DNA of 64,000 nucleotides from Bacteroidetes bacterium ADurb.Bin145 (GTDB taxonomy: Bacteria > Bacteroidota > Bacteroidia > Bacteroidales > VadinHA17): the NCBI GenBank assembly GCA_002070505.1, contig MWDJ01000006.1, positions 1 through 64,000 of the forward strand. Reading direction: 5' to 3'. Under the pieces are notes generated by a model. That model was not told the origin of the DNA. It did not search any database and worked only from the letters and a program-made list of their open reading frames with translations. Positions 1 through 8,811 of this stretch are shown piece after piece. A program made the position numbers and the translations under genes. The first letter of the stretch is position 1, and each line of letters opens with the position of its first letter.

Positions 1-9
1 TTCCTGTGA

Positions 10-897
10 TTAATTTTTTTTCTGGCTTTCACTGAAAAGCAACTCTTTTTCCTCTTTTGTAAGACTGTCGTAACCCCCTTTGGAAATTTTATCCAGTATC
101 TGGTTGATCCTTTCCTGGTGATCGGCTTTTATCTTATTATAATCATAATCTGTAGCCGGTTTTTTGTAGCTTACCTTCAGTTTTTTCCTTGGCTTGAATA
201 TAGTGGCGAAAAAATCGATGATCTTATTGAACCCCTTGCCTATATCACGACCTTTTCTCAGGTTCAGTATATAAAGGAGCCCGAAGAATGCCCCTCCGAT
301 ATGTGCCAGTTTACCTCCTGAATTAACCGAGAAATCCATGAATGAGGTAAGGATGAATATTGCCAGTGCGACATATTTGATTTTTATTCTTCCGAGGAGG
401 AATAAAATAATTGTATAGTCAGGAACATATGCTGCTGCTGCAATTACTACTGCCATGACTGATGCCGAGGCCCCTATTGCAACAGAATCTGAAACCATCC
501 CCGTGAATGCCGGAAAGATATTGAAAGAGGCAACATAGACTATTGCCCCGCTTATTCCTCCAAGGAGGTAAACAGCTACAAGCTTTCTCTGGTCAAGATA
601 TTCGAGAAAAATCTTTCCAAACCAGTAAAACCATAACATATTGAACAGGATATGCCAGATATCCTTATGAGTGAACATATAGGTGATCAGGGTCCAGGGT
701 CTTACAGGCAAAGTATTGAGTGAAGCCGGAATAGCGAACAGATCAAGCAGAGTGGATTCAATGTCCGGATTATCGAAAAGGAAGCTGAGAATTGCACAGA
801 TAAGAAAAACAAGGAAAACAAAAGCATTAATATAGATAAGCCTGGTAAGATTATTTGCCGTACTGAAGTTTTTCTTTATATCGTTCCAGATATTCAT
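10..897 (-). CDS. Rhomboid family intramembrane serine protease (second of a pair)
   Basis: Predicted membrane serine protease that cuts transmembrane substrates inside the bilayer. From the ATG at 897 it has 295 residues. The conserved HxxxN appears as HILFN (Asn86), the catalytic serine is in GASA (Ser144) and the histidine in AHIGG (His199), each within hydrophobic segments. GASA departs from the usual GASG. After the last membrane segment comes a polar, lysine-rich cytoplasmic tail of about 75 residues. The start overlaps the stop of the upstream rhomboid gene as TGATG, so translation is probably coupled; a TTG three bases earlier is possible but less likely. It is the last visible gene of the mutL-rhomboid-rhomboid series. 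The substrate is unknown. Family assignment is firm; activity is inferred from the intact Ser/His pair. Confidence 0.9.
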   Translation of the reverse strand: MNIWNDIKKNFSTANNLTRLIYINAFVFLVFLICAILSFLFDNPDIESTLLDLFAIPASLNTLPVRPWTLITYMFTHKDIWHILFNMLWFYWFGKIFLEYLDQRKLVAVYLLGGISGAIVYVASFNIFPAFTGMVSDSVAIGASASVMAVVIAAAAYVPDYTIILFLLGRIKIKYVALAIFILTSFMDFSVNSGGKLAHIGGAFFGLLYILNLRKGRDIGKGFNKIIDFFATIFKPRKKLKVSYKKPATDYDYNKIKADHQERINQILDKISKGGYDSLTKEEKELLFSESQKKN

Positions 898-1640
898 CAA
901 TATAGTGTCTTGGTTGTTTTTCGCCAGTATCTTAGCAGAATAAATCCAAACAGCATACCTCCCAGGTGAGCAGCATGAGCTATGTTGCTGCCGGGCTGCG
1001 TGAAGGCCAGGAAGAGTTCTATTCCGCCATAGATCAGGACAAAGTATTTTGCTTTAATAGGGATAGGGGGGAATATTATCATCAGTTGTGTATTCGGGAA
1101 CAGAACTCCGAATGCAAGCAATATGCCGAACACTGCACCCGAAGCTCCAACAGTAGGGGTGTTAAGCAGCAGCTGAAGGCTTTGCATACCTGAATCACTG
1201 AATACCTTGCCGGCTTCATAATAGGCAGATCCCTCATTCAGTACCAGCTCAAGATTATCAGGAGTGATATTATTGACAAGCCTTGCATATTCGTAGGCAA
1301 TTACAGATTCATGGGTAAGAGCAGCTCCAAGTCCGCATACAAGATAATAGATAAGAAAACGTTTTGGCCCCCAGACATTTTCAAGAACCTGTCCGAAAAT
1401 GAACAATGCGTACATATTGAAGAAAAGATGCCAGAAGTTGGCATGCATGAACATATGGGTAAGTATCTGTACGGGTTTGAAGTTCTCTGATTTGGGAAAA
1501 TACAGTCCCAGGGTGCTGTTAAGGTTGACTGAAAAGACATTTGCCGAAGCATAATATGCAAGAAGCATCAATATGTTGATCATTATGATGTTCTTTACAA
1601 CAGGGGGCATTGAAAAAAAACCTCTTCCGTATGAATTCAT
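897..1640 (-). CDS. Rhomboid family intramembrane serine protease (first of a pair)
   Basis: Predicted six-helix rhomboid protease of 247 residues. Visible catalytic features are HLFFN (Asn75), GASG (Ser167) and AHLGG (His225), the canonical set for serine catalysis in the membrane. A soluble insert of about 50 residues (about 113-160) separates the HxxxN helix from the serine helix. It lies 85 bp downstream of mutL on the same strand and overlaps the next rhomboid gene by one base of the TGATG junction. The two rhomboids differ in length and in the serine motif (GASG against GASA), so they are paralogues rather than a recent duplication. Substrates cannot be deduced. Family assignment is firm. 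Confidence 0.92.
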   Translation of the reverse strand: MNSYGRGFFSMPPVVKNIIMINILMLLAYYASANVFSVNLNSTLGLYFPKSENFKPVQILTHMFMHANFWHLFFNMYALFIFGQVLENVWGPKRFLIYYLVCGLGAALTHESVIAYEYARLVNNITPDNLELVLNEGSAYYEAGKVFSDSGMQSLQLLLNTPTVGASGAVFGILLAFGVLFPNTQLMIIFPPIPIKAKYFVLIYGGIELFLAFTQPGSNIAHAAHLGGMLFGFILLRYWRKTTKTLY

Positions 1641-1725
1641 ATATTTCTAAAGTATTGTTCTATTGCTTTATTTTTCGTGGCAAAGCTAACAGTTACTTTT
1701 TAAACGTCCAACCGGCAGATATTCC

Positions 1726-3534
1726 TTATTTGAATTTCCTGTCAAGTTCTTCAAGGGTGATTATGTTTATAACAGGTTTCCCCTTTGGAGAATAATTCGG
1801 AGCCGAACATGCAAAAAGAGTGTCAAAAAGATCTTCCATTTCGTTCTGCATCAGTGGTTTGCCATATTGTATCGCAGAAGCGCATGCCATTGCAGCGGCA
1901 AGTTTCTCTCTTGCTCCCTGGGCCGGATCACCGCCGGCACTTTTATATTCTTCCAGGATAGTCTCAAGCATTTCAGCCGGATCAGAAGAACCTGCATCAG
2001 ATGGCCTGCCTTTCAGCAGGATCTTATTTTTGCCGGCAAACTCTAAGCTGAAGCCAAGCTGTTTCAGATCTCCGGCAGCTTCCCTGAGTAATAAATAATC
2101 TGCCGGATTGGGTTCAATTGTCACGGGATATAATTCAGTCTGGCTTGCCGGTGTGTTACCTGCGAGGCAATCAAGGAATTTTTCATATAGTATCCTCTCA
2201 TGAGCTCTTTTCTGATCGATGAACATCAATCCTGATTTCACAGGACAGGCAATATACTTATTTCTGATCTGAAAAAACTTACGGTTTTTCTCAGTTCTTG
2301 TCAGGAAGTTATCAGGATCCTCATTTTCTCTTTCAAGTGATGAATATAGCTTCTCCCAGTTCTCCTTGTTGGCCTTTTCAAACCGGTCGATGAAATCAGG
2401 TCTCTGAAGGCTCAGATCCTCTTTATCAAAAGGATTATAATCCGGATTTATATTGATCTCCGGAGGCCGCGGCAGGGTGTCGGATGAATTCCTTACAGGT
2501 AAATCTATCAGGACCTCATTTTCGAAATCAAGTGAAGGGACAATATTAAAACGACCCAGAGCCTCCCTGACCGAGGCCATCAATATCTGCCAGATGGCAC
2601 TTTCATCTTCAAACTTGATCTCCGTTTTAGTAGGGTGGATGTTGATGTCAATTGAAGCAGGATCGGCTTCCATGAAAATAAAATATGCCGGGATTGTATC
2701 TGCAGGGAGGATATTCTGATAAGCTTCAGTTACCGCTTTATGAAAGTAGGGATGCTTCATAAAACGGTTGTTTACAAAGAAGAATTGTTCGCCATAGGTT
2801 CTTCGGGCATTCTCAGGCTTGCCTATGAACCCCTTGATCGAGATAAGGCTGGTTTCTGTCTCAAGAGTGATTAATTCCTGGTTTATCTGTTTGCCAAATA
2901 CTCCGACGATCCGTTGCCTGTAATTGGTAGCTGGCAGATTGTATATTTCACTGTCGTTATGGCTCAGAGTAAACCTGATTCCCGGGTGGGCAATGACAAC
3001 TTTCTGAAACTCATTTATTATATGCCGGAGTTCAGTAGTGTCGGATTTCAGGAATTTCCTTCTTGCGGGGACATTGTAAAACAGGTTTTTAACAGTGAAG
3101 CAAGAACCTTTTGGGCAGCTGCAGGGTTCCTGTGCCTGTACCCTCGAACCGCTGATCATTACCAGAGTTCCCGTTTCATCATTTTCTCTTCTTGTCTTAA
3201 GTTCGACCATGGCTACGGCGGCGACGGATGCCAGTGCTTCTCCCCTGAATCCTTTTGTACTTATTGCGAACAGATCCTGTGCTGATGATATCTTTGATGT
3301 AGCATGCCTTTCGAATGAAAGCCGGGCATCGGTCTCTGACATCCCGCAGCCATTATCGATTACCTGTATAAGCGTTTTCCCGGAATCCCTGATGATTACA
3401 TTTATATTATCAGCTCCTGCATCAACTGCATTCTCAATTAATTCCTTCACCACCGAGGCCGGTCTCTGAATGACCTCACCTGCAGCAATCTGGTTGGCTA
3501 CGGAATCAGGTAACAGTTTTATTATGTCAGGCAT
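1726..3534 (-). CDS. mutL: DNA mismatch repair protein MutL
   Basis: MutL couples mismatch recognition by MutS to strand removal. The N-terminal GHKL ATPase is complete: ELIENAVDAGA, DNGCGM and GFRGEAL are visible within the first 110 residues, followed by the transducer domain and a proline-rich linker at about 340-420. The C-terminal dimerisation domain holds a variant of the endonuclease motif DQHA(x)2E(x)4E: here it reads DQKRAHE...E (Asp440 to Glu451), with lysine in place of the metal-binding histidine. The C-terminal CPHGRP motif is replaced by SPKGKP (about 582-587). At 602 residues the length is normal. ATP-dependent mismatch repair function is expected; nicking activity is doubtful from these substitutions. 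It is followed on the same strand by two rhomboid genes. Confidence 0.95.
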   Translation of the reverse strand: MPDIIKLLPDSVANQIAAGEVIQRPASVVKELIENAVDAGADNINVIIRDSGKTLIQVIDNGCGMSETDARLSFERHATSKISSAQDLFAISTKGFRGEALASVAAVAMVELKTRRENDETGTLVMISGSRVQAQEPCSCPKGSCFTVKNLFYNVPARRKFLKSDTTELRHIINEFQKVVIAHPGIRFTLSHNDSEIYNLPATNYRQRIVGVFGKQINQELITLETETSLISIKGFIGKPENARRTYGEQFFFVNNRFMKHPYFHKAVTEAYQNILPADTIPAYFIFMEADPASIDINIHPTKTEIKFEDESAIWQILMASVREALGRFNIVPSLDFENEVLIDLPVRNSSDTLPRPPEININPDYNPFDKEDLSLQRPDFIDRFEKANKENWEKLYSSLERENEDPDNFLTRTEKNRKFFQIRNKYIACPVKSGLMFIDQKRAHERILYEKFLDCLAGNTPASQTELYPVTIEPNPADYLLLREAAGDLKQLGFSLEFAGKNKILLKGRPSDAGSSDPAEMLETILEEYKSAGGDPAQGAREKLAAAMACASAIQYGKPLMQNEMEDLFDTLFACSAPNYSPKGKPVINIITLEELDRKFK

Positions 3535-3618
3535 CTGTGAATGTATTGATAGTACTGATTATCTGTTTGATTCAGAGTCTGATATATAGTTTCAGCTATT
3601 TATCCGGACTTGGTTTCA

Positions 3619-3626
3619 CAAATATA
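3619..3626 (-). promoter_or_regulatory. Candidate -7 promoter box for mutL
   Basis: On the minus strand this reads TATATTTG, an exact match to the Bacteroidota -7 consensus TAnnTTTG, about 85 bp before the mutL start. No clear -33 TTTG was found at the standard distance, so this is a tentative call. Confidence 0.4.
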
Positions 3627-3820
3627 TAAATAATTGACGGATGAGGTTTGCTGCTACAGTTACTCGTCCGGATTATTCAGAATATCTTTCATATTCTTAT
3701 CTTTGGAGAAATATAATGAAACCCACATGACTGACCTCAATCACAAATACGATAAATATATAGTTCTCAGTCATGTGCGGTTCCATCATGCCATTAAAAT
3801 CAAAATTATATTATGATGAA

Positions 3821-4696
3821 ATGAAGAAAGGCTCAGTATTATTTTTCATTATCCTGTTATTCATATTTACTGCCTGTTCGAAAAAATCCGGCAGTGATCA
3901 GCTGAAGGTAATCACTTTGAACATAAGATATGATAATCCTGGCGACAGTTTAAATGCCTGGCCGTTCAGAGCGCCTTTAGTAACCGGGTTCCTTGATAAG
4001 GAAAAGCCTGATCTGATCGGATTGCAGGAAGTACTCTTCAGTCAGTATGTATATCTTGATTCGGTTCTTATAGACTATGCGTCGGCAGCTGCCGGACGTG
4101 AAGACGGAGTGCGGGCAGGGGAAATGAATCCGGTTTTTTTCAGGAAAGACCGTTTTGATCTTGTCAGGAATCTTACTTTCTGGCTGTCCGAAACACCTGA
4201 GGTGCCGGGATCCAAAGCATGGAACTCATCACTTCCGAGAATAGTCACCTGGGTGGAACTTGCAAATAAAAATACCCATGATCATTTATTCTTCTTCAAC
4301 ACGCATTTTGCACATGATTCAGATACTGCGAGGATAATGAGTGCGAAATTACTTTTATCCAGAATCGACACAATTGCCACTACATATCCTTTTATTGTCA
4401 CAGGCGATTTTAACTCTCTCCCCGGCAGTGAGCCATATGACATCCTGACCGGACCGGCCGAAAGTGTTCCTCTGCTTATGGATGCAAAGGAAATCTCTGA
4501 AAAAAATCCCGAGGGACCAGTTTACACATACAATGGGTTTTCAGATACCTCCAGTTCAAACAGGATAGATTATATCTTTGTCAGAAATGGATTAAAAGTT
4601 CTGGATCACAGGGTATTCGTGAAAAAAGAGCGTCGGGTATTCATTTCTGACCACTGGCCGGTAGAAGCAATAGTGTCTTTATCACAAAAGAAATGA
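3821..4696 (+). CDS. Endonuclease/exonuclease/phosphatase family lipoprotein
   Basis: Secreted member of the EEP fold, whose relatives cleave phosphodiester or phosphomonoester bonds in nucleic acids, sphingomyelin or inositol phosphates. The chosen start gives a lipoprotein signal with lipobox FTAC (Cys19); an upstream in-frame ATG at 3773 would bury that signal. The metal and catalytic residues are present: Asn34 in TLNIRYD, Glu70 in LQE, NTHF at 160-163, GDFNS at 195-199 (Asp and Asn), RIDYIF, and the terminal SDHWP. At 291 residues it is typical for the secreted Bacteroidota subfamily. It stands alone on the plus strand after the divergent mutL. The substrate cannot be told from sequence. 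Confidence 0.88.
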   Translation: MKKGSVLFFIILLFIFTACSKKSGSDQLKVITLNIRYDNPGDSLNAWPFRAPLVTGFLDKEKPDLIGLQEVLFSQYVYLDSVLIDYASAAAGREDGVRAGEMNPVFFRKDRFDLVRNLTFWLSETPEVPGSKAWNSSLPRIVTWVELANKNTHDHLFFFNTHFAHDSDTARIMSAKLLLSRIDTIATTYPFIVTGDFNSLPGSEPYDILTGPAESVPLLMDAKEISEKNPEGPVYTYNGFSDTSSSNRIDYIFVRNGLKVLDHRVFVKKERRVFISDHWPVEAIVSLSQKK

Positions 4697-4699
4697 TAT

Positions 4700-4717
4700 C
4701 CGGAAGATCCCTTCCGG
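4700..4717. terminator. Hairpin between convergent genes
   Basis: Perfect inverted repeat CCGGAAG-atcc-CTTCCGG, directly after the EEP gene stop and about 30 bp before the end of the convergent efflux operon. It lacks a strong T-run, so it is a weak bidirectional terminator candidate. Confidence 0.4.
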
Positions 4718-4749
4718 TTCATCCTTACACCTTATCCCAAGTGAAAGTT

Positions 4750-5868
4750 TCAGGCTGTCTTTCTGTAGCGATTAACAGCCAGAGTCGTAAAAACGATTGC
4801 AACCATTGTAAGAGATATAATATCCCTGCCGAGGTCGTGGAAGGTTGATCCTTTTAGCATGACCATCCTGTTGATACGCATTATGTAGGCAGCAGGATTT
4901 ATGAGATTGATCTTTTGAGCCCAGACCGGCATGCTGTCTGCAGGAGTAAAAACACCGCTCATCAGTACAAAAACGATTATAAATAAGAAAGCGCTGAACA
5001 TATATTGCTGCTGGGTTCCTGAAAAAGTTGAAATTAAAAGTGCGAGCCCCAGCAGGGCTGTCATGAATATAGCCGAGCACAGGAACAAAAGGGCGATGCT
5101 TCCTTCAAACGGTATTCCAAAGGCCAGTCTTCCAATTATCAGACCTATAGAAAGATCAACCAGCCCTATTATCAGAAAAGGGACCATTTTTGCTGTTATG
5201 AACTGGTATTTTTTTACCGGAGTTACATTGATCTGTTCAATTGTCCCGCTCTCCTTTTCCTTTACCAGATTAAGCCCTGCAAGGACAAATCCTATAGCAA
5301 GTATCAGTATCCCAAGTACTCCCGGTAGCATATAGAATTTATAATTGAGCAGTTCATTGTACCAATACCTGTTTGTCACTTCTATCTGAGGGGGAAGCTG
5401 TAAAAACCCCGGATCTGTATTATCAGTAAGTACTTTAAGGTTGTAATCGCGAATCACTCCTGTAAGGTATGCAAGCGAAAGCTGAGCATTTACAGCATTA
5501 ATCGCATTAATTGAAACAAATATTTTGCCTGGCTGTGCCAGACCTTGTTCCTTACCGAAACCTGATGGTATCTGAAGGATCATATCGCATTTGCCCCTGT
5601 GAAGCAGGTCATTGCCTTCCGGCTCTGAAAATGTCGAAAACCTGACCTTGAAGAATGTCGATCCTTCAAGCCTGCTCACCAGTTCTCTCGATTCAGTCGT
5701 CATATCCCTGTCAATAATGCAAAGCTTCACATTCTTGATCTCAAAAGTCACAGCAGGTACAAGCAGCAGCATCTGAACAATAGGGACCCCGAAAATCGCT
5801 TTTCCTATAAACCTGTCCCTGAAGATCTGCAGGAATTCTTTCCGTATCAGATATAAGATTGTTCTCAT
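4750..5868 (-). CDS. ABC-2 type efflux permease (YhhJ/YbhR type), distal
   Basis: Membrane subunit of an ABC-2 exporter. One N-terminal membrane helix (about 22-42) is followed by an extracytoplasmic domain of about 130 residues and then five helices from about 175 to 370, the usual plan of YbhS/YbhR-like permeases (372 residues). The motif NLVKEKESGTIEQINVTPV marks the cytoplasmic coupling loop of this family. It is the last gene of the operon, 32 bp after another permease of identical length. The two permeases probably form a heterodimer driven by the two upstream ATPases. The exported compound is unknown; relatives handle drugs, dyes or membrane-active compounds. Confidence 0.9.
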   Translation of the reverse strand: MRTILYLIRKEFLQIFRDRFIGKAIFGVPIVQMLLLVPAVTFEIKNVKLCIIDRDMTTESRELVSRLEGSTFFKVRFSTFSEPEGNDLLHRGKCDMILQIPSGFGKEQGLAQPGKIFVSINAINAVNAQLSLAYLTGVIRDYNLKVLTDNTDPGFLQLPPQIEVTNRYWYNELLNYKFYMLPGVLGILILAIGFVLAGLNLVKEKESGTIEQINVTPVKKYQFITAKMVPFLIIGLVDLSIGLIIGRLAFGIPFEGSIALLFLCSAIFMTALLGLALLISTFSGTQQQYMFSAFLFIIVFVLMSGVFTPADSMPVWAQKINLINPAAYIMRINRMVMLKGSTFHDLGRDIISLTMVAIVFTTLAVNRYRKTA

Positions 5869-5900
5869 TTATCACAAATTATCTGTTGTCGGGTGTCATT

Positions 5901-7019
5901 TTAATTAAGTCTTATCCTGAAATTACGGATACTGAACCATATTGAAACTGCAGTAAAAAATATTAGTATCAGAGTCTCTTTCCAAACATAGAGTAATCCT
6001 GTTCCTTTTATCATAATGTTTTTAATTACTGTGATGAAATATCTGGGAGGGAAAAGCATACTGAACCATTCATAACCTAAAGGCATATTCTCAAGGGGAA
6101 AGATAAAACCAGACAGAAGGATAGTTGGAAGAAGAAGGCCAACAAGTGTTATGAAAATGGCCTGCTGCATCGTTTTTGAGACCGTCGATATCATAATCCC
6201 TACTGAAAGGCTCATCAGAATGTACAACATCAGTTCGGCAAGAAGGAGTATTATGCTTCCTTTTACGGGGAGCCCGAAAACGAACCATGACAGGATAAGT
6301 ATCAGGATAGCATCAGCTATTGAGAGGATGAAATAGGGGATTACTTTACCAACGATTATCTGAACTGGCTTCAGCGGAGAGACAAGCAGCACTTCCATTG
6401 TCCCATATTCCTTTTCACGCGTTATTGTGATGGAGGTCATCAAAGCACATACAAGAGTCATTATTATTGTGATCACACCGGGAACAAACATAAAATGACC
6501 TTTTAGTGACGGATTATAGAACATTCTCACTTCCGACCGGACAAGGATATTGCCCGATCCCGGTTTTTGGATCAGCCCACTGTTGAAATCAGCTGTAATA
6601 GCAGTAATGTAATTGGTTACAAGACTTGCCATATTCGGCTCGGAACCATCTGCTATAATGTTCATTACTGCTTTACCTTCGCTTATTAATTTCCGGCCGA
6701 ATCCGTTTTCAAAGATAACCACAGCCTTTATCTTATTCTTTCTTAGCTCGCGGTCAATCTCTGAGTAATTGAGTAAATCTTCGCTCTTTATGAAAAATCC
6801 TGATGAGCAGATCTTATCTGACAATTGCCTTGTTATTTCATCATGTGATAGATCAAGTATGCCTATGTTCGCATTCCTGAGGTCAGTTGTTACAATGAAT
6901 CCGAACAGAAGGATCTCAGCAGCAGGGATCAGGAATATTATAATCAATGTCCTGAAATCCCTGAAAATATGCAGGAACTCTTTCTTTACAAATCCTAAGA
7001 ATCTTTTCATGATCCTCAA
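5901..7019 (-). CDS. ABC-2 type efflux permease (YhhJ/YbhS type), proximal
   Basis: Second ABC-2 permease, 372 residues, with the same topology: a helix at about 25-45, a large periplasmic domain, then five helices. The coupling-loop motif TREKEYGTMEVLLVSPL is present. It begins 8 bp after the stop of the second ATPase gene, so the two are translationally linked. The start could be Met1 or Met4, which differ by 9 bp. Its sequence is clearly different from the distal permease, consistent with a heterodimeric transporter rather than a recent gene duplication. Confidence 0.9.
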   Translation of the reverse strand: MRIMKRFLGFVKKEFLHIFRDFRTLIIIFLIPAAEILLFGFIVTTDLRNANIGILDLSHDEITRQLSDKICSSGFFIKSEDLLNYSEIDRELRKNKIKAVVIFENGFGRKLISEGKAVMNIIADGSEPNMASLVTNYITAITADFNSGLIQKPGSGNILVRSEVRMFYNPSLKGHFMFVPGVITIIMTLVCALMTSITITREKEYGTMEVLLVSPLKPVQIIVGKVIPYFILSIADAILILILSWFVFGLPVKGSIILLLAELMLYILMSLSVGIMISTVSKTMQQAIFITLVGLLLPTILLSGFIFPLENMPLGYEWFSMLFPPRYFITVIKNIMIKGTGLLYVWKETLILIFFTAVSIWFSIRNFRIRLN

Positions 7020-7027
7020 ATTCTGGT

Positions 7028-7801
7028 TTAATTGTTTTCAGACTTCACTTCGGGAGATAATGTTTTTGTGCCAGCCGGTCTCGCTATTTTTACAAAAACT
7101 TCCTCTACAGATTCTGCGTTGTAAAGTCTCTTCAGTTCAGCCGGGGAGTTAAGTGCTACGATCTTCCCTTCGCTCATTATTGAAACCCTGTCGCAATATT
7201 CTGCTTCGTCCATGTAATGTGTTGTAACAAAAACAGTTATCCCTCTGTCAGCTGTTTCATATATCATCTCCCAGAACTGTCTTCTTGTGATCGGGTCAAC
7301 ACCGCCTGTCGGCTCATCGAGAAAGACGATCCTTGGTTCATGAAGCACTGCAACTGAAAATGCAAGCTTCTGCTTTAGTCCCAGGGGAAGTGACGAAATA
7401 AGCCTGTCGCTGTATTCATGAAAGCTGAGCCTCTCAAACAGATCCTCGGTCCGTTTCTTTATTAAGGCCTTTGGCATGCCATAGATCCCGCCGTAAAGAG
7501 TAATGTTCTCCCTTGTTGTAAGGTCATTGTAAAGAGAGAATTTCTGGCACATGTAACCGATGTTCTTCTTAATTTTTTCCGGATCCTTTCTTGCATTATA
7601 TCCAGCAACAATTACTTCACCGGAGGTAGGAGAGGAGAGTCCGGAAAGGATCCTCAGGGCGGTTGTTTTGCCCGCCCCGTTAGCCCCGAGAAAACCGAAA
7701 ATCTCACCTTCGAAAACCTCAAAGTTAAGGTTGTCGTTGGCTGTAAAGCTTCCGAATTTCTTAACCAGGTTTTTGACCGATATAACTGTGTTCCTTGTCA
7801 T
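7028..7801 (-). CDS. ABC transporter ATP-binding protein (efflux, second ATPase)
   Basis: Nucleotide-binding subunit that powers the ABC-2 exporter. Walker A is GANGAGKT (39-46), the signature is degenerate (LPLGLKQ in place of LSGGQ), Walker B with the catalytic glutamate is IVFLDEPTGGVD, and the switch histidine is in TTHYMDEAE. The start at 7801 (MTRNTV) was chosen because the frame upstream translates a run of TGCACCGT tandem repeats and has no conserved residues. The protein is then 257 residues. It sits between the first ATPase and the permeases. The altered signature suggests the two ATPases may form an asymmetric pair with one weak site; that is inference. Confidence 0.9.
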   Translation of the reverse strand: MTRNTVISVKNLVKKFGSFTANDNLNFEVFEGEIFGFLGANGAGKTTALRILSGLSSPTSGEVIVAGYNARKDPEKIKKNIGYMCQKFSLYNDLTTRENITLYGGIYGMPKALIKKRTEDLFERLSFHEYSDRLISSLPLGLKQKLAFSVAVLHEPRIVFLDEPTGGVDPITRRQFWEMIYETADRGITVFVTTHYMDEAEYCDRVSIMSEGKIVALNSPAELKRLYNAESVEEVFVKIARPAGTKTLSPEVKSENN

Positions 7802-7838
7802 TTTTACCTTTAAAATATATCTCTTTTCTCTTCGCCGT

Positions 7839-7870
7839 TGTGCCATTGCACCGTTGCACCGTTGCACCGT
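7839..7870. repeat. Octamer tandem repeat in the efflux operon
   Basis: Four consecutive 8-bp units: TGTGCCAT, then TGCACCGT three times exactly. It occupies the roughly 100-bp gap between the two ATPase genes. The octamer resembles TGCACCAT, which occurs twice on the minus strand of the repeat patchwork near 40.6 kb, so this looks like one member of a dispersed repeat family. Confidence 0.85.
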
Positions 7871-7897
7871 TTATTACATCCCTTTCAAAGGGGGAAT

Positions 7898-8809
7898 TCA
7901 TTCGTTTAACATGAGCTCGAGAAACCTGTCCTCAATGCCCGGATCAGTTTCAGTAATAACTGCGTTTTCAATACCCGATTTTTTAAGATGATCATATAAT
8001 GTCATGTCTAATTTGTCGGTGTGGAATGTAATGTGGACAGAATCACCAAATGGATAGGCAGTAACAATCCCCGGATAATCACGGAGGACATTAATAAGCT
8101 TAAATTTTTCCGGAGCCCTGACGCTGAAAAGTTTTCTGCTGAATCCTTCCTTTATTTTCTGAGGGTCATCTATTGAAAGGATCGATCCATTCTGGATCAG
8201 GGCAACGCGGTTACATCTCATGGCTTCATCCATATAAGGTGTTGAAACAATTATTGTTATATTGTATTCTTTCAGTTTCCTGAGCATTTCCCAGAATTCA
8301 ACCCTTGAGACGGCATCCACTCCCGTGGTGGGTTCATCAAGAATGAGAAGCTTTGGTTTATGGATCAAGGCACACGAAAGAGCCAGCTTCTGCTTCATCC
8401 CTCCGGAGAGTTTACCTGCAAGCCTTTTTTTGAATGGTTCGATATGCGAATAGATCTCGGCTATCAGATCATAATTCTCACTTACTGTTGTGCCGAACAC
8501 GGTAGCATAGAAATTCAGATTCTCTTCGACCGAAAGGTCCTGATAAAGACTGAACCTCCCGGGCATATAACCGATATTTTTCCGTAATTCTTTATAATCC
8601 GAAACAGAATCAAGTCCAAGTACTTTCAGCTCACCTTCATCAGGAATGAGAAGTGTTGCAATGATCCTGAAAAGGGTTGTTTTACCTGCTCCGTCAGGTC
8701 CAATGAATCCAAAAATATCAGATTCATTCACATCAAAGGAGATATTCCGGAGGGCTTTAACATCCCCGAAACTCATATTTATATCTGATGCCTCGATAAT
8801 CTTCTGCAT
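7898..8809 (-). CDS. ABC transporter ATP-binding protein (efflux, first ATPase)
   Basis: Nucleotide-binding protein of 303 residues. Walker A GPDGAGKT (37-44), a full signature KLSGGMKQ, Walker B LLILDEPTTGVD and the switch histidine position replaced by proline-tyrosine in STPYMDEA (relatives carry TTHYMDEA). A C-terminal extension after about residue 225 matches the small regulatory domain found on drug-export ATPases of the DrrA type. It follows the HlyD gene by 2 bp, indicating tight coupling. The altered switch residue here and the altered signature in the partner ATPase together suggest asymmetric ATP sites. Confidence 0.92.
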   Translation of the reverse strand: MQKIIEASDINMSFGDVKALRNISFDVNESDIFGFIGPDGAGKTTLFRIIATLLIPDEGELKVLGLDSVSDYKELRKNIGYMPGRFSLYQDLSVEENLNFYATVFGTTVSENYDLIAEIYSHIEPFKKRLAGKLSGGMKQKLALSCALIHKPKLLILDEPTTGVDAVSRVEFWEMLRKLKEYNITIIVSTPYMDEAMRCNRVALIQNGSILSIDDPQKIKEGFSRKLFSVRAPEKFKLINVLRDYPGIVTAYPFGDSVHITFHTDKLDMTLYDHLKKSGIENAVITETDPGIEDRFLELMLNE

Positions 8810-8811
8810 CT

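Noticed and set aside
3095-3469. Plus-strand reading frame antisense to mutL
   Set aside because: It covers the conserved ATPase motifs of MutL in reverse and has no protein-like features of its own.
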